DNA from: Streptomyces ambofaciens ATCC 23877
Lineage (GTDB): Bacteria > Actinomycetota > Actinomycetes > Streptomycetales > Streptomycetaceae
DNA: 64,000 nt
Assembly: GCF_001267885.1 (NCBI RefSeq)
Contig: NZ_CP012382.1
Location: 4,823,001 to 4,887,000, forward strand
Direction: 5' to 3'
This document shows positions 45,785 to 54,445 of the stretch, in pieces. A program made the translations under genes and the position numbers. The first letter of the stretch is position 1, and every line of letters starts with the position of its first letter. Under the pieces are notes generated by a model. That model saw nothing but the letters and a program-made list of their open reading frames with translations. It was not told the DNA's origin and made no database searches.

Positions 45785-46282
45785 CTAGTCGCGCCTGAGG
45801 GTGCGCAGGGGCTTCCCGGGCTGCCAGACCTGGACGACCAGATACGCGTCGTCCTCCACGCGGGTCCGCACGACCTCCGTCAGCTCGGTTCGGAAGAGGT
45901 GGAACGGCTCCGGCGGTTCCACCTCTTTCACGTACCCGGACCGGGCCACGGGGTCCTCGACCTCGACCGCCCGGCCACCGATCCGCACGTCACCGCCGCC
46001 CATGCCGGTGCCGTCCCCCGGGTTCGCCTGCAACGCGAACCGCGGGTCGCGCCGCAGGTCCAGCGCCTTCAGCGAGCCCGGCATCATGCCGAGCCACAGC
46101 TCGCCGTTCAGGAAACGCACCTCCAGGCCGGTGGTCCGGGGTGAGCCGTCCTTGCGCAGGGTGGCGAGGGTGTGGTGGGTGAACGCGCCGAAGCGCGCCT
46201 CAACGGTTGCGGCCAGCGCGGGTTCGGCGCCGGCGAAGTCGGCCCACCTCGCGGCGGGGGGTGCGGCGGTGCTCGATGTCAT
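45785..46282 (-). CDS. pyridoxamine 5'-phosphate oxidase-fold (PPOX) protein
   Basis: 165 residues from the ATG at 46282; no ribosome binding site is obvious, so translation may be leaderless. A split-barrel flavin or F420-binding fold is suggested by FTHHTLATLRKDGSPRTTGLEVRFLNGELWLGMM and the ALDLRRDPRFALQANPG stretch. Proteins of this type in actinobacteria reduce or oxidise small molecules using FMN or F420; the substrate is not evident. It is divergent from a class II aldolase, with a palindrome between them. Confidence 0.8.
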   Translation of the reverse strand: MTSSTAAPPAARWADFAGAEPALAATVEARFGAFTHHTLATLRKDGSPRTTGLEVRFLNGELWLGMMPGSLKALDLRRDPRFALQANPGDGTGMGGGDVRIGGRAVEVEDPVARSGYVKEVEPPEPFHLFRTELTEVVRTRVEDDAYLVVQVWQPGKPLRTLRRD

Positions 46283-46304
46283 ACGACGAGTGTGCGGCCG
46301 AAAA

Positions 46305-46321
46305 CCGACACCCTGTGTCGG
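46305..46321. promoter_or_regulatory. palindrome between PPOX and aldolase genes
   Basis: CCGACAC-CCT-GTGTCGG: 7-bp perfect arms and 3-base centre, 23 bases before the PPOX start. A candidate operator for the divergent pair. Confidence 0.4.
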
Positions 46322-46467
46322 GTATTGCGCCGGGATCTGTCCTCCCGGCCGCACCGGCGGTAACTTCCGGCCCGTAAGGCACATCCGGTGCCGGATTCCG
46401 CGCAGTGTTCCGGCGCCGGTCTCCAGCGCGCGGAGATCGCGCACGCATGCCGAAGGACAGAGGACAC

Positions 46468-47271
46468 ATGGACGGGACGTCCGGGGCCGCTGGGCCCCCG
46501 CCGCTGCCCACCGGGAAACTGCGGTTCGCGATGCCGCCGATGCACGACTCGGTCGAGGCCGAACGCCGGCACCGCAAGGAACGTCTCGCGGGCGCGCTGC
46601 GGCTCTTCGGCCGGCACGGCTTCGAGGACGGGGTGTCGGGTCACATCACGGCCCGCGATCCCGAGTACAGCGACTGCTTCTGGGTCAACCCGTTCGGCAT
46701 GCCGTTCGGGCACATCACGGTGAGCGACCTGGTGCTGGCCAACTCCGACGGGCAGGTGATCGAGGGCCGCCACCACGTGAACCAGGCCGCCTTCACCGTG
46801 CACTCCCGGGTCCACGCCGCCCGCCCGGACGTCGTGGCGGTCGCCCACTGCCACTCGGTGCACGGGCGTGCCCTGTCGGCCCTCGGCGAGCTGCTCGACC
46901 CCATCACCCAGGAGAGCTGCGCCTTCTACGAGGACCACGCCCTCTACGACACCTACTCCGGTGTCACCGTCGACGCCGAGGAGGGGCGGCGCATCGCCGA
47001 GGTGCTGGGCTCCGGCAAGGCGCTCGTGCTGCGCAACCACGGGCTGCTGACGGTCGGCGACTCGGTGGACGCGGCGGCCTGGTGGTTCCTGTCCCTGGAA
47101 CGGTCCTGCCAGGTGCAGCTGACGGCCAGGGCGGCGGGCCGGCCGGTGCTGATCGGCCACCGGCAGGCGGTGGCGACCCGGGAGCAGCTCGGCGGCGACC
47201 TGGTGGCGTGGATCAACTACCAGCCGCTGTGGCAGGAGATCAGCCGGAGCGAGCCGGACCTGCTGGACTGA
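46468..47271 (+). CDS. class II aldolase/adducin family protein
   Basis: 267 residues from the ATG at 46468 (AGAGGACAC upstream); an ATG at 46447 is possible. The Zn-binding histidines of the FucA/AraD fold are visible (HCHSVHG and later LRNHGLLTVG), as is the GHITARD start of the core. The protein lacks markers for a particular sugar. The family includes fuculose-1-phosphate aldolase, ribulose-5-phosphate epimerase and decarboxylase-like enzymes. No sugar kinase or transporter is next to it. Confidence 0.85.
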   Translation: MDGTSGAAGPPPLPTGKLRFAMPPMHDSVEAERRHRKERLAGALRLFGRHGFEDGVSGHITARDPEYSDCFWVNPFGMPFGHITVSDLVLANSDGQVIEGRHHVNQAAFTVHSRVHAARPDVVAVAHCHSVHGRALSALGELLDPITQESCAFYEDHALYDTYSGVTVDAEEGRRIAEVLGSGKALVLRNHGLLTVGDSVDAAAWWFLSLERSCQVQLTARAAGRPVLIGHRQAVATREQLGGDLVAWINYQPLWQEISRSEPDLLD

Positions 47272-47304
47272 GCGCCGCCGGGCCGGGGCCGGTGACGGGC
47301 GGGT

Positions 47305-48261
47305 TCAGAAGCACCGCAGCACGGCGGCCTTCGTCCTCGCGAACTCCTCGTCCGTCAGGACGCCGCCGCGGTGCAGCTCGCCCAGTTCGCGCAGCCGGCG
47401 CAGCAGGACGTCGTGATGGCCGGCCGGCCGCCGTACGGCCGTCGGGAGCGGGCGCCGGGCCCCGGCCCGGGTGCGAGGTGCTTCCGCGGCGCCCGGCGTT
47501 TCCGTGGTGCCCGGTGCTTTCGCGGCGCTCGGTGCTTCCGGGTCGCCCGAACCGGCCGACGGGTGTGGCAGCCGGGCCGTGACCGCGGTGGCGATCAGCG
47601 CGGTGAGCAGATCGCGGCGGGCGCTGCCCCACAGGTCCAGGGCGTACGGGTCCTTCTCCGGAGGCGGCCCGCAGGACGGCGCCTCCCGGGTCACGAAGCG
47701 CAGGAAGCCGTCCCCGGAACCGGAGTTGGGCAGCCACTCGACCCGCGCCAGAGCGCCGAGGCCGACGATCCTCGGGCCGGTGGCGCGCTTGACCCGGTCG
47801 GAGGTGTCGGCCCAGTCGATCCGCACCTGGGCGCCGTCGAAGGAGACGGTGCCGTCCGAGGAGCGCACCGAGACCGGCACCGGCGGTCCGGGCAGCAGAT
47901 AGGTCCGGGTGGGCTCCCGCGGGATCCGGTCGAGGAGGAGGGCCCGGCGGATCTCCTCGGCGACGTACTCGGCGACGCCGCAGCGGTCGGCCGCCACCGA
48001 CAGCCGGTAGGGGTCCGCCGCGTCGGGCAGCCGCCCGCCGGTGGCGCGCAGGAGCGGGTCGGCGCCCTCGCGCAGGCGCAGACGCAGGCACCCGCGCCTG
48101 CGGTCCGGTGCCAGGGCGATGCCCGCGACGGCCTCCAGCGGCACGGAGACCTCTCCGTTCGTCTGCCGGAACAGTGACACCGAGCGGTGCCGACCCGGCG
48201 TGATCCGCAGCGTGCTGCCGTCGAACGCCCAGGTCCCGTCGCGCTGGATGATCTCGGCCAT
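47305..48261 (-). CDS. DUF4429 domain protein with C-terminal SHOCT motif
   Basis: 318 residues, ATG at 48261. Two DUF4429 repeats are visible (about 1-100, RDGTWAFDGSTLRI, and about 125-220, DGTVSFDGAQVRIDW). An Ala/Pro-rich linker follows, then a SHOCT segment (LGELHRGGVLTDEEFARTKAAVL, about 293-315), a short helix pair found at protein ends that may promote oligomerisation. Function unknown. The gene converges with the aldolase gene. Confidence 0.85.
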   Translation of the reverse strand: MAEIIQRDGTWAFDGSTLRITPGRHRSVSLFRQTNGEVSVPLEAVAGIALAPDRRRGCLRLRLREGADPLLRATGGRLPDAADPYRLSVAADRCGVAEYVAEEIRRALLLDRIPREPTRTYLLPGPPVPVSVRSSDGTVSFDGAQVRIDWADTSDRVKRATGPRIVGLGALARVEWLPNSGSGDGFLRFVTREAPSCGPPPEKDPYALDLWGSARRDLLTALIATAVTARLPHPSAGSGDPEAPSAAKAPGTTETPGAAEAPRTRAGARRPLPTAVRRPAGHHDVLLRRLRELGELHRGGVLTDEEFARTKAAVLRCF

Positions 48262-48474
48262 AAGGGAATTCTCGCAGCCGGGTCAACACGGCGGTCCGCG
48301 TGTCACTCGCCCTGAGCAGAGCGGACCGGGGCCGCCGGGCGCGCAGGGGGTCGGGTACGGCACAATTCGCGTGCGTCCCAAGGGACTTACGGGTACGGCC
48401 ACGGGCGGACGGCGGTGCCGCCGCGGACGTGGTTGCTGGGTTTTCGCAGGAGTTCGGGAAGGCGGGCGTCGGAC

Positions 48475-49770
48475 GTGGCGGTGCAGGAGGCGAGACGCGG
48501 GAGCGGCTCGGACAAGGGCGCGTACGAGGCGCCGCACGGGGGCGGCTGCACCTGCGGGGACTGCCCGCACGGCGCTCGCGAGGGCCACCGCAGGGCGGTG
48601 GCCGCGTTCCTGCTGCGGCGGGACGAGTTCGCGGCCGGACAGGGGCTGCCGGCCGCCGTGGCCCACTCGGCCTCCGCCTCCCGGCAGTGGGTCTCGGAGG
48701 AACTCACCCAGTCCGCGGAAGTCGTCGCCGAACGGGGGCGCGCCGAGGGCGAGGCGTGGCTGGGGGGCCTCGGGCGGCGCACGGCGGCCGTCGCGTGGGC
48801 CGCGGTCGTGCTGCTGCTCCTCGTGCAGGCGCTCACCGCGATCGGTGCCGGCTGGACGGCGGCGCGCACCGCCGGGCTCGCGGCGGCGCTGGTCGTGGCG
48901 GGCGCGCTGACCGCGGCGTCGTGGTTCCACCGGGCGCGGGGCGGGGCGCTGGCGCCGGTCATCGGCGAGGACAACCGCCTGTCCACGTCCCGGGCCGTGG
49001 CCGCGGTCTGGGTGCTGTTCGTCGCCTACGCGGTGCTCGTGCTGGCCGGGCAGCTGGCCGTGGCCTCGGACGGCGACCGGCGGGACGCGCTGATCTCCGG
49101 CCTGGAACTCGCCCGTGGCGCCGGTGCGGTGACGGTGCTCGCGGTGGTGTGCGGGATCGCGGTCCTGGTACGGCGGGTGGTCGGGCTGCGGGTGCTGGGG
49201 CAGCGGCTGCAGAAGGTACGGGCGGACCGGCCGCGCGCCGCCGACCTGCTGACCGACGACGCGGGACGCGGGACCTTCGCCGACATCCAGTACGTGGTCA
49301 TCAGCACCGTCGCCCTGGTGTTCGCGGCGGTACGGCTGGCCCGGCGCCCGGAACAGCTGCCCGATCTGCCGTGGGGGCTGGCGGTCGTGGTGCTGGTGTC
49401 GGCGGCGACCTATGTGGCCGGCAAGTACGCGGAGGGCGGCCGGCCCGTGATCCTCTCCGTGGTCCGGGCACGGGAGGCCGGCGACCTGGACGCGCCGATC
49501 CGCACCGGTGACGACATCGAGATCCGCGGCGCCGGATTCGTGCCGCCGGGCGCCCAGCGCGCGGACCGCCTGTCCCGCATGGTCGTCCGCATCGGGGCGG
49601 TCAACGTCCACGTGCCCCTCGTCCCGGTCACCGGTGGCTTCAGCAACCCCGCGGACGACCTGCTGACCGTCCCGGTCCCCGCGGACGTCGAGCCGGGCCG
49701 GGTCGACGTCCAGGTGGTCACCGGCGCGGGCGTGGAGACCAACCGGTACGCGATCGACGTGACGGACTGA
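48475..49770 (+). CDS. membrane protein with IPT/TIG-like C-terminal domain, function unknown
   Basis: 431 residues if the GTG at 48475 is used; the open frame goes back to 48415. A short N-terminal Cys-containing segment (GGCTCGDCPHG) could bind a metal. At least six membrane helices lie at about 105-340 (for example VAWAAVVLLLLVQALTAIG). The C-terminal 100 residues (IEIRGAGFVPPGAQ, VRIGAVNVHVPLVP, VDVQVVTGAGV) look like a beta-sandwich of the IPT/TIG kind. I do not recognise the family. Confidence 0.65.
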   Translation: MAVQEARRGSGSDKGAYEAPHGGGCTCGDCPHGAREGHRRAVAAFLLRRDEFAAGQGLPAAVAHSASASRQWVSEELTQSAEVVAERGRAEGEAWLGGLGRRTAAVAWAAVVLLLLVQALTAIGAGWTAARTAGLAAALVVAGALTAASWFHRARGGALAPVIGEDNRLSTSRAVAAVWVLFVAYAVLVLAGQLAVASDGDRRDALISGLELARGAGAVTVLAVVCGIAVLVRRVVGLRVLGQRLQKVRADRPRAADLLTDDAGRGTFADIQYVVISTVALVFAAVRLARRPEQLPDLPWGLAVVVLVSAATYVAGKYAEGGRPVILSVVRAREAGDLDAPIRTGDDIEIRGAGFVPPGAQRADRLSRMVVRIGAVNVHVPLVPVTGGFSNPADDLLTVPVPADVEPGRVDVQVVTGAGVETNRYAIDVTD

Positions 49771-49793
49771 GCACCGCCCCGCCGCGCCGGCCG

Positions 49794-49845
49794 CCTGTCG
49801 AAACCGACAGGAAGAAGCCCGTCGGCGGAGGATTGAGCCGGGCTT
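49794..49845. terminator. two consecutive small hairpins after the membrane protein gene
   Basis: CCTGTCG-AAAC-CGACAGG at 49794-49811 and AAGCCCG (49815-49821) pairing with CGGGCTT (49839-49845). The first could be a terminator; either could affect the downstream DoxX transcript. Confidence 0.45.
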
Positions 49846-49910
49846 GCGCGTCGTACGTATGAACTGTTGACGGAGTCTCGGCACGCGCGGGCGAGAGGCG
49901 GCTGGCAGTG

Positions 49911-50447
49911 ATGGCTCACGGCATGCGGACGGACGCGTACCCCTCGTCCCCGGGCGGGGGCGGGGACTGGCGCGACCACGCCACCCGGTATGCCCTGCTG
50001 CCCCTGCGGATCTTCCTGGGTGTCACCTTCATCTACGCGGGCCTGGACAAACTCACCGACAGCGCCTTCATGAAGGACGCGGGGGCCGGCTCCGTCGGCG
50101 ACATGATGCGTACGGTCCGCGACTCCTCGGCCCTCCCGTCCCTGGTCGACCTGGCCCTGAAGAGCCCCGCCGGCTTCGGCTACGCCATCGCCCTGGGCGA
50201 ACTGGCCGTCGGCATCGGCACCCTGCTCGGCCTGCTGACCCGGCTGGCGGCCCTCGGCGGCGCGCTGATCTCGCTGAGCCTGTGGCTGACCGTCAGCTGG
50301 GCCTCCGACCCGTACTACTACGGCAACGACCTCGCCTACCTCATGGCCTGGACGCCGCTCGTCCTCGCGGGTGCCCCGCTGCTGTCCCTGGACGCCGCCC
50401 TGCGCTCCCGGCGACGGCAGAGGGCGGGCGCCGGGCACCGCGGCTAG
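49911..50447 (+). CDS. DoxX-family membrane protein
   Basis: 178 residues from the ATG at 49911; the adjacent GTG at 49908 is equally possible. The DoxX pattern is clear: LPLRIFLGVTFIYAGLDKL near the start, then three more helices including GYAIALGELAVGIGTLLGLLTRLAALGG. Some relatives take part in thiol redox or quinone chemistry at the membrane. The stop overlaps the stop of the convergent small membrane gene. Confidence 0.88.
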   Translation: MAHGMRTDAYPSSPGGGGDWRDHATRYALLPLRIFLGVTFIYAGLDKLTDSAFMKDAGAGSVGDMMRTVRDSSALPSLVDLALKSPAGFGYAIALGELAVGIGTLLGLLTRLAALGGALISLSLWLTVSWASDPYYYGNDLAYLMAWTPLVLAGAPLLSLDAALRSRRRQRAGAGHRG

Positions 50448-50686
50448 CCGGAGAGGCCGGTCCGCGGCTCGTCGGCGTCCGTGCGGAGCGCCCCGCGGCG
50501 CCGGTGCGCGGACCGGGCCAGCACCCCGACCGCGCCCGCGACGCAGAGGCCGCCCACGACGAGGGGGATCACCACGAACCACGGCGTCTCCCAGAGGCCG
50601 CCCGCCTCACCGGCGTAGACGACGCCCGCCGCGGTCAGGAAGACTCCGGCGACCAGGCGCCCGGGCTGGAACCTATGACGCAGCAC
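50444..50686 (-). CDS. small two-helix membrane protein
   Basis: 80 residues from the GTG at 50686, which has a strong GGCGGAGGTG upstream. Two membrane helices (about 12-28 and 36-57) and a basic-to-acidic tail. The start lies inside the end of the PspC gene (14-base overlap), so the two are coupled and probably act together. No family recognised. Confidence 0.8.
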   Translation of the reverse strand: MLRHRFQPGRLVAGVFLTAAGVVYAGEAGGLWETPWFVVIPLVVGGLCVAGAVGVLARSAHRRRGALRTDADEPRTGLSG

Positions 50687-52208
50687 GGGACACCTCCGCC
50701 TGTCCGAGGCCGACCTGGAGGTCGAGGTCGAGCGTGCCGACGGCCTCGACGCCCGCGGTGGGGGCCAGGGTGATCTCCTTGTGCTTGCCGGGTGCCACGT
50801 CCACGTCCTTCTCGTCGTCGCCGGGCAGCTGGATGTCGCCCACGCCCACCTCGACGTTCAGCCGTACCGTCATGTCCCGCGGCACGACCACCCGTAGGCG
50901 GCCCAGGCCCACGTCGGCCCGCGTGGTCACCGTCTGCCCCGCGGCCAGGTCCAGCCCGGACAGGTCGAGGGTGCCGGTGCCGGCCCCGATGTCGTACTGC
51001 TCGCGCACACCGGCCGCCGTCGTGGGCTCCCAGGTGCGCCGGACCCAGTCGGTGCCGACGTCCTCGGGGACGGCCGCCGAACCGGCCAGCAGCGCGGCCG
51101 TCACGATCGCCAGGAAGATCGAACCGGCGCCCGTGCGCCCGAGGAAGGAGCTGACCGCGATACCGATGCCGAAGACGGCGAGCGCACCGGCGAGACCGGC
51201 CTGGAGACTCGTGCCGAGCGGGTGGTCGTCCCAGGTCAGCCGGGTGCCGAGGAAGCCGGCGAGCAGGGCGAGGAGGAAGACCCAGCCACCGATCCCGTGC
51301 GGGCCGCGCGGCTGCCGGGAGCGCGGGCGCCGGCCGCACCCGGTCGTGTGGCCGCCGCCCACGACGCCACGGCCGGGGCCGGCGTCCGCCGCGACGTCCG
51401 GGTCCCCGGAGCCCGGCGGGCCCCACAGGTACCCCGTCCCGCCGACGCGGGTGCCGTCCTTGACGATCGGGTCGCGCCACCAGGAGGGCCACGTGAACAT
51501 GATCGGCGGCGCCTGGGCCTCCGGCGGGGCGTCGGCGACGGCCTGGGCGGCGAGGGGGTCGGGGTCGGGCGTCTTACGGTGCCGCGACCAGTAACCGGCG
51601 CCCGCGAGGACGAGGGAGAGAACGACGGCGAAGGTCAGCACCCCGCCGTTGTTCAGCATGGTCAGCAGGACCCCGCAGCCGACCAGGGCGAACAGCACGG
51701 CCGCCAGCGCCTGGCCGTCGACCCGGCCGGTGAGCAGCTTGCGCACCTCGTTCTCGTCCTCGTCGTCGTAGGGGACGAAGAGCCAGGCGAAGCCGTAGAA
51801 GATGAGGCCGAGGCCGCCGGTGGCGGAGAGCACCGCGAGCGTGATGCGGAAGATCACCGGATCCATGTCGCACTGCCGCCCGAGACCGGCGCACACTCCG
51901 GCGAACGTCTTGTGCCGCCGGTCGCGCCGGAACGAGGGGGGCGGCTCGGGGGCTCCCGGGCCCGCCGGGGAGCCCGAACCGGCCGCGGGACCCGCGGCCC
52001 CTCTGGCACCCGTGGCCCCTCCGGTACCCGCCGATCCCGCGGCACCTCCGGTACCCGCCGGTCCCGTGGCCCCTCCGGTACCCGTGCGACCACCGCCGGC
52101 ACTCGCGGCATCCGCGGCGGGCGCGGCATCCTGCGGCCCGGCGCCCCGTGGAGGGCGCGGGCCGGAGCCGGGTCCCGGACCCGTCGCGGCGTGCTCGTGA
52201 TCTGTCAT
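50673..52208 (-). CDS. PspC domain membrane protein
   Basis: 511 residues, ATG at 52208. A Gly/Ala/Pro-rich N-terminus (about 1-90) precedes the PspC domain ([53 protein letters not shown], about 93-145). Several more membrane helices follow (about 160-205 and 290-370). The C-terminal part (about 400-505) is a beta-rich cell-wall-side or cytoplasmic domain with repeated hydrophobic strands ([23 protein letters not shown]), as in LiaF-like proteins. It is divergent from a PspC-histidine kinase, which suggests a shared envelope-stress circuit. Confidence 0.85.
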   Translation of the reverse strand: MTDHEHAATGPGPGSGPRPPRGAGPQDAAPAADAASAGGGRTGTGGATGPAGTGGAAGSAGTGGATGARGAAGPAAGSGSPAGPGAPEPPPSFRRDRRHKTFAGVCAGLGRQCDMDPVIFRITLAVLSATGGLGLIFYGFAWLFVPYDDEDENEVRKLLTGRVDGQALAAVLFALVGCGVLLTMLNNGGVLTFAVVLSLVLAGAGYWSRHRKTPDPDPLAAQAVADAPPEAQAPPIMFTWPSWWRDPIVKDGTRVGGTGYLWGPPGSGDPDVAADAGPGRGVVGGGHTTGCGRRPRSRQPRGPHGIGGWVFLLALLAGFLGTRLTWDDHPLGTSLQAGLAGALAVFGIGIAVSSFLGRTGAGSIFLAIVTAALLAGSAAVPEDVGTDWVRRTWEPTTAAGVREQYDIGAGTGTLDLSGLDLAAGQTVTTRADVGLGRLRVVVPRDMTVRLNVEVGVGDIQLPGDDEKDVDVAPGKHKEITLAPTAGVEAVGTLDLDLQVGLGQAEVSRAAS

Positions 52209-52253
52209 GGGTCCATGGTGACGGGCGCGGCGCCGTGGCGGCAGCCGGTTCGA

Positions 52254-52352
52254 CCCTGGTCGGACCCTGATATCGGCCCTGACACCTCGCCGGGGGAGGG
52301 CTCTGGACGGCCCCGGACCGAAGATCAGGGGAGTCTCGGGGACCGACCCTGA
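52254..52352. promoter_or_regulatory. phased CCCTGA repeats in the divergent PspC promoter
   Basis: CCCTG occurs at 52254, 52265 and 52277 (11 and 12 bases apart, roughly one helix turn each) and at 52347. An inverted copy ATCAGGG at 52324-52330 pairs with CCCTGAT at 52347-52353. This pattern suggests binding sites for the downstream LuxR-type regulator. Confidence 0.45.
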
Positions 52353-52388
52353 TGCCGGTGCTCCCGGGGCCGTGTGACCATCGGTGTC

Positions 52389-53681
52389 ATGCCGGAAGCC
52401 GCAACAGCACCAGTCGCCGAACCGCGGCCGCCGCGCAAGCTCTACCGCAGCGGCGACGGACGCTGGCTCGGTGGTGTGGCGCGGGGGCTCGCCGGGCACC
52501 TCGGCCTGCCCGTCATCTGGGTGCGGTTCGCCTTCGTGGGCCTGTTCATGGCCGACGGCCTCGGTGCGCTGCTGTACGCGGCCTTCTGGTTCTTCGTGCC
52601 GCTGGGCATCGGCGGTGTCGACGCCCAGCGGCCGCCGTCGCTCGTCACCTCCGAGACCTCGCCGGACGGCCGCCGCCGGCTCGTCGCCCGTAAGCCGGAC
52701 AAGGGCCAGATCGTCGCCCTGCTCCTCATGGTCGTCGTGGCCCTCGTCTTCGTGGGCAACGTCGACCTCGGCGGCGGAGCCAAGGCCTACCTCTGGCCGA
52801 CGGTGCTCGTCGGCGCGGGCGTCGCCCTGGTCTGGCGCCAGGCGGACAACGCCCGCCGGGCCCGCTGGGCCGAGGTGGGCCGCCACCGGCGCACCGTCAC
52901 CCTGCTGCGTTCGGTGGCCGGTGTCCTGCTGGTGACGGCCGGTGTCACGGGCATCTTCGTGCTCCAGGGTTCCGCCGCGCACCTCGGCTCCGTTCTCCAG
53001 GCGGCCCTCGCCGTCCTCGTCGGGATCACGCTCCTGGCCGGCCCCTACCTGGTGCGGATGACCCAGGACCTCTCCGAGGAGCGGCTGATGCGCATCCGCG
53101 CGCAGGAGCGCGCCGAGGTCGCCGCCCACGTCCACGACTCGGTGCTGCACACCCTGACCCTGATCCAGCGCAACGCCGAGAGCCCGGGCGAGGTGCGCCG
53201 GCTGGCCCGAGCCCAGGAGCGCGACCTGCGCGCCTGGCTCTACAAGCCGGAGGGCAACGGCAAGGACGAGGACGACGAACCCACCACCCTCGCCGAGGCC
53301 GTCAAGCGCAACGCCGCGGAGGTCGAGGACAAGCACGGCGTCCCCATCGAGGTCGTGGTCGTCGGCGACTGCCCGCTCGACGAGAAGATCAGCGCACAGA
53401 TGCAGGCCGGACGCGAGGCGATGGTGAACGCGGCCAAGTACGGTGGCGAGGGCGGCGCCGTTCAGGTCTTCGCCGAAGTCGAGGGCAGGACGGTCTTCGT
53501 GTCCGTCCGGGACCGGGGGCCCGGCTTCGACCTCGACTCGATCCCCGCGGACCGCATGGGCGTCAGAGAATCGATCATCGGCCGCATGGAGCGCAACGGC
53601 GGTACGGCGCGGCTGCGCGCGGTGCCGGACGGCGGCACGGAGGTCGAGCTGGAGATGGAGAGGGCGGAGAACACGTCATGA
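52389..53681 (+). CDS. PspC-domain sensor histidine kinase
   Basis: 430 residues from the ATG at 52389; a GTG at 52374 is an alternative. The N-terminal PspC domain (KLYRSGDGRWLGGVARGLAGH and following helices, about 15-80) is joined to further membrane helices (about 105-220). The kinase core has the HisKA_3 phosphorylation site HVHDSVLHTL (His about residue 246) and an HATPase domain (MVNAAKYG, DRGPGF, GVRESIIGRM). Its stop overlaps the regulator start (ATGA). It likely senses envelope stress. Confidence 0.92.
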   Translation: MPEAATAPVAEPRPPRKLYRSGDGRWLGGVARGLAGHLGLPVIWVRFAFVGLFMADGLGALLYAAFWFFVPLGIGGVDAQRPPSLVTSETSPDGRRRLVARKPDKGQIVALLLMVVVALVFVGNVDLGGGAKAYLWPTVLVGAGVALVWRQADNARRARWAEVGRHRRTVTLLRSVAGVLLVTAGVTGIFVLQGSAAHLGSVLQAALAVLVGITLLAGPYLVRMTQDLSEERLMRIRAQERAEVAAHVHDSVLHTLTLIQRNAESPGEVRRLARAQERDLRAWLYKPEGNGKDEDDEPTTLAEAVKRNAAEVEDKHGVPIEVVVVGDCPLDEKISAQMQAGREAMVNAAKYGGEGGAVQVFAEVEGRTVFVSVRDRGPGFDLDSIPADRMGVRESIIGRMERNGGTARLRAVPDGGTEVELEMERAENTS

Positions 53682-54424
53682 GCGACCCGACCGAAACGGA
53701 CGGTACGGCGGGAGCGGGCGAGGCGGCCGAGTCCGCACAGCCGGCGAGCGGCGGCCCGGGGGAGCGGCACGTGCGCGTGGTGCTCGTCGACGACCACCGC
53801 ATGTTCCGCACCGGCGTGCAGGCCGAGATCGGCCAGACCGCGCAGACGGGGGTCGAGGTCGTCGGCGAGGCCGCCGACGTCGACCAGGCCGTCACGGTGA
53901 TCACCGCGACCCGGCCCGAAGTCGTCCTCCTGGACGTCCACCTCCCGGGCGGCGGCGGGGTCGAGGTGCTGCGCCGCTGCGCCCCGCTGATGAGCGACGC
54001 CGAACAGCCCGTCCGCTTCCTCGCCCTGTCCGTCTCGGACGCGGCGGAGGACGTGATCGGGGTGATCCGGGGCGGCGCCCGGGGCTACGTGACCAAGACG
54101 ATCACGGGTACCGACCTGGTCGACTCCGTCTTCCGCGTCCAGGAGGGCGACGCCGTCTTCTCCCCGCGGCTGGCCGGGTTCGTCCTCGACGCGTTCGCCT
54201 CCACCGACGCCCCGCCGGTGGACGAGGACATGGACCGCCTCACCCAGCGCGAGCGCGAGGTGCTGCGCCTGATCGCCCGCGGCTACGCGTACAAGGAGAT
54301 CGCCAAGCAGCTGTACATCTCGGTGAAGACGGTCGAGTCCCACGTCTCGGCGGTCCTGCGCAAGCTCCAGCTGTCCAACCGGCACGAGCTGACCCGCTGG
54401 GCGACGGCGCGCCGGCTGGTGTGA
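53678..54424 (+). CDS. LuxR-family response regulator
   Basis: 248 residues, coupled to the kinase by a 4-base overlap. Receiver domain with the acidic pair in VLVDDH and the phospho-acceptor Asp86 (VVLLDVHLPG). C-terminal LuxR helix-turn-helix (LTQREREVLRLIARGYAYKEIAK, then VKTVESHVSAVLRKL). The first 30 residues are an acidic Gly/Ala-rich extension. It converges with an NlpC/P60 endopeptidase gene. Confidence 0.93.
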   Translation: MSDPTETDGTAGAGEAAESAQPASGGPGERHVRVVLVDDHRMFRTGVQAEIGQTAQTGVEVVGEAADVDQAVTVITATRPEVVLLDVHLPGGGGVEVLRRCAPLMSDAEQPVRFLALSVSDAAEDVIGVIRGGARGYVTKTITGTDLVDSVFRVQEGDAVFSPRLAGFVLDAFASTDAPPVDEDMDRLTQREREVLRLIARGYAYKEIAKQLYISVKTVESHVSAVLRKLQLSNRHELTRWATARRLV

Positions 54425-54445
54425 CCGCGGGCGCGGGGCCTCACC

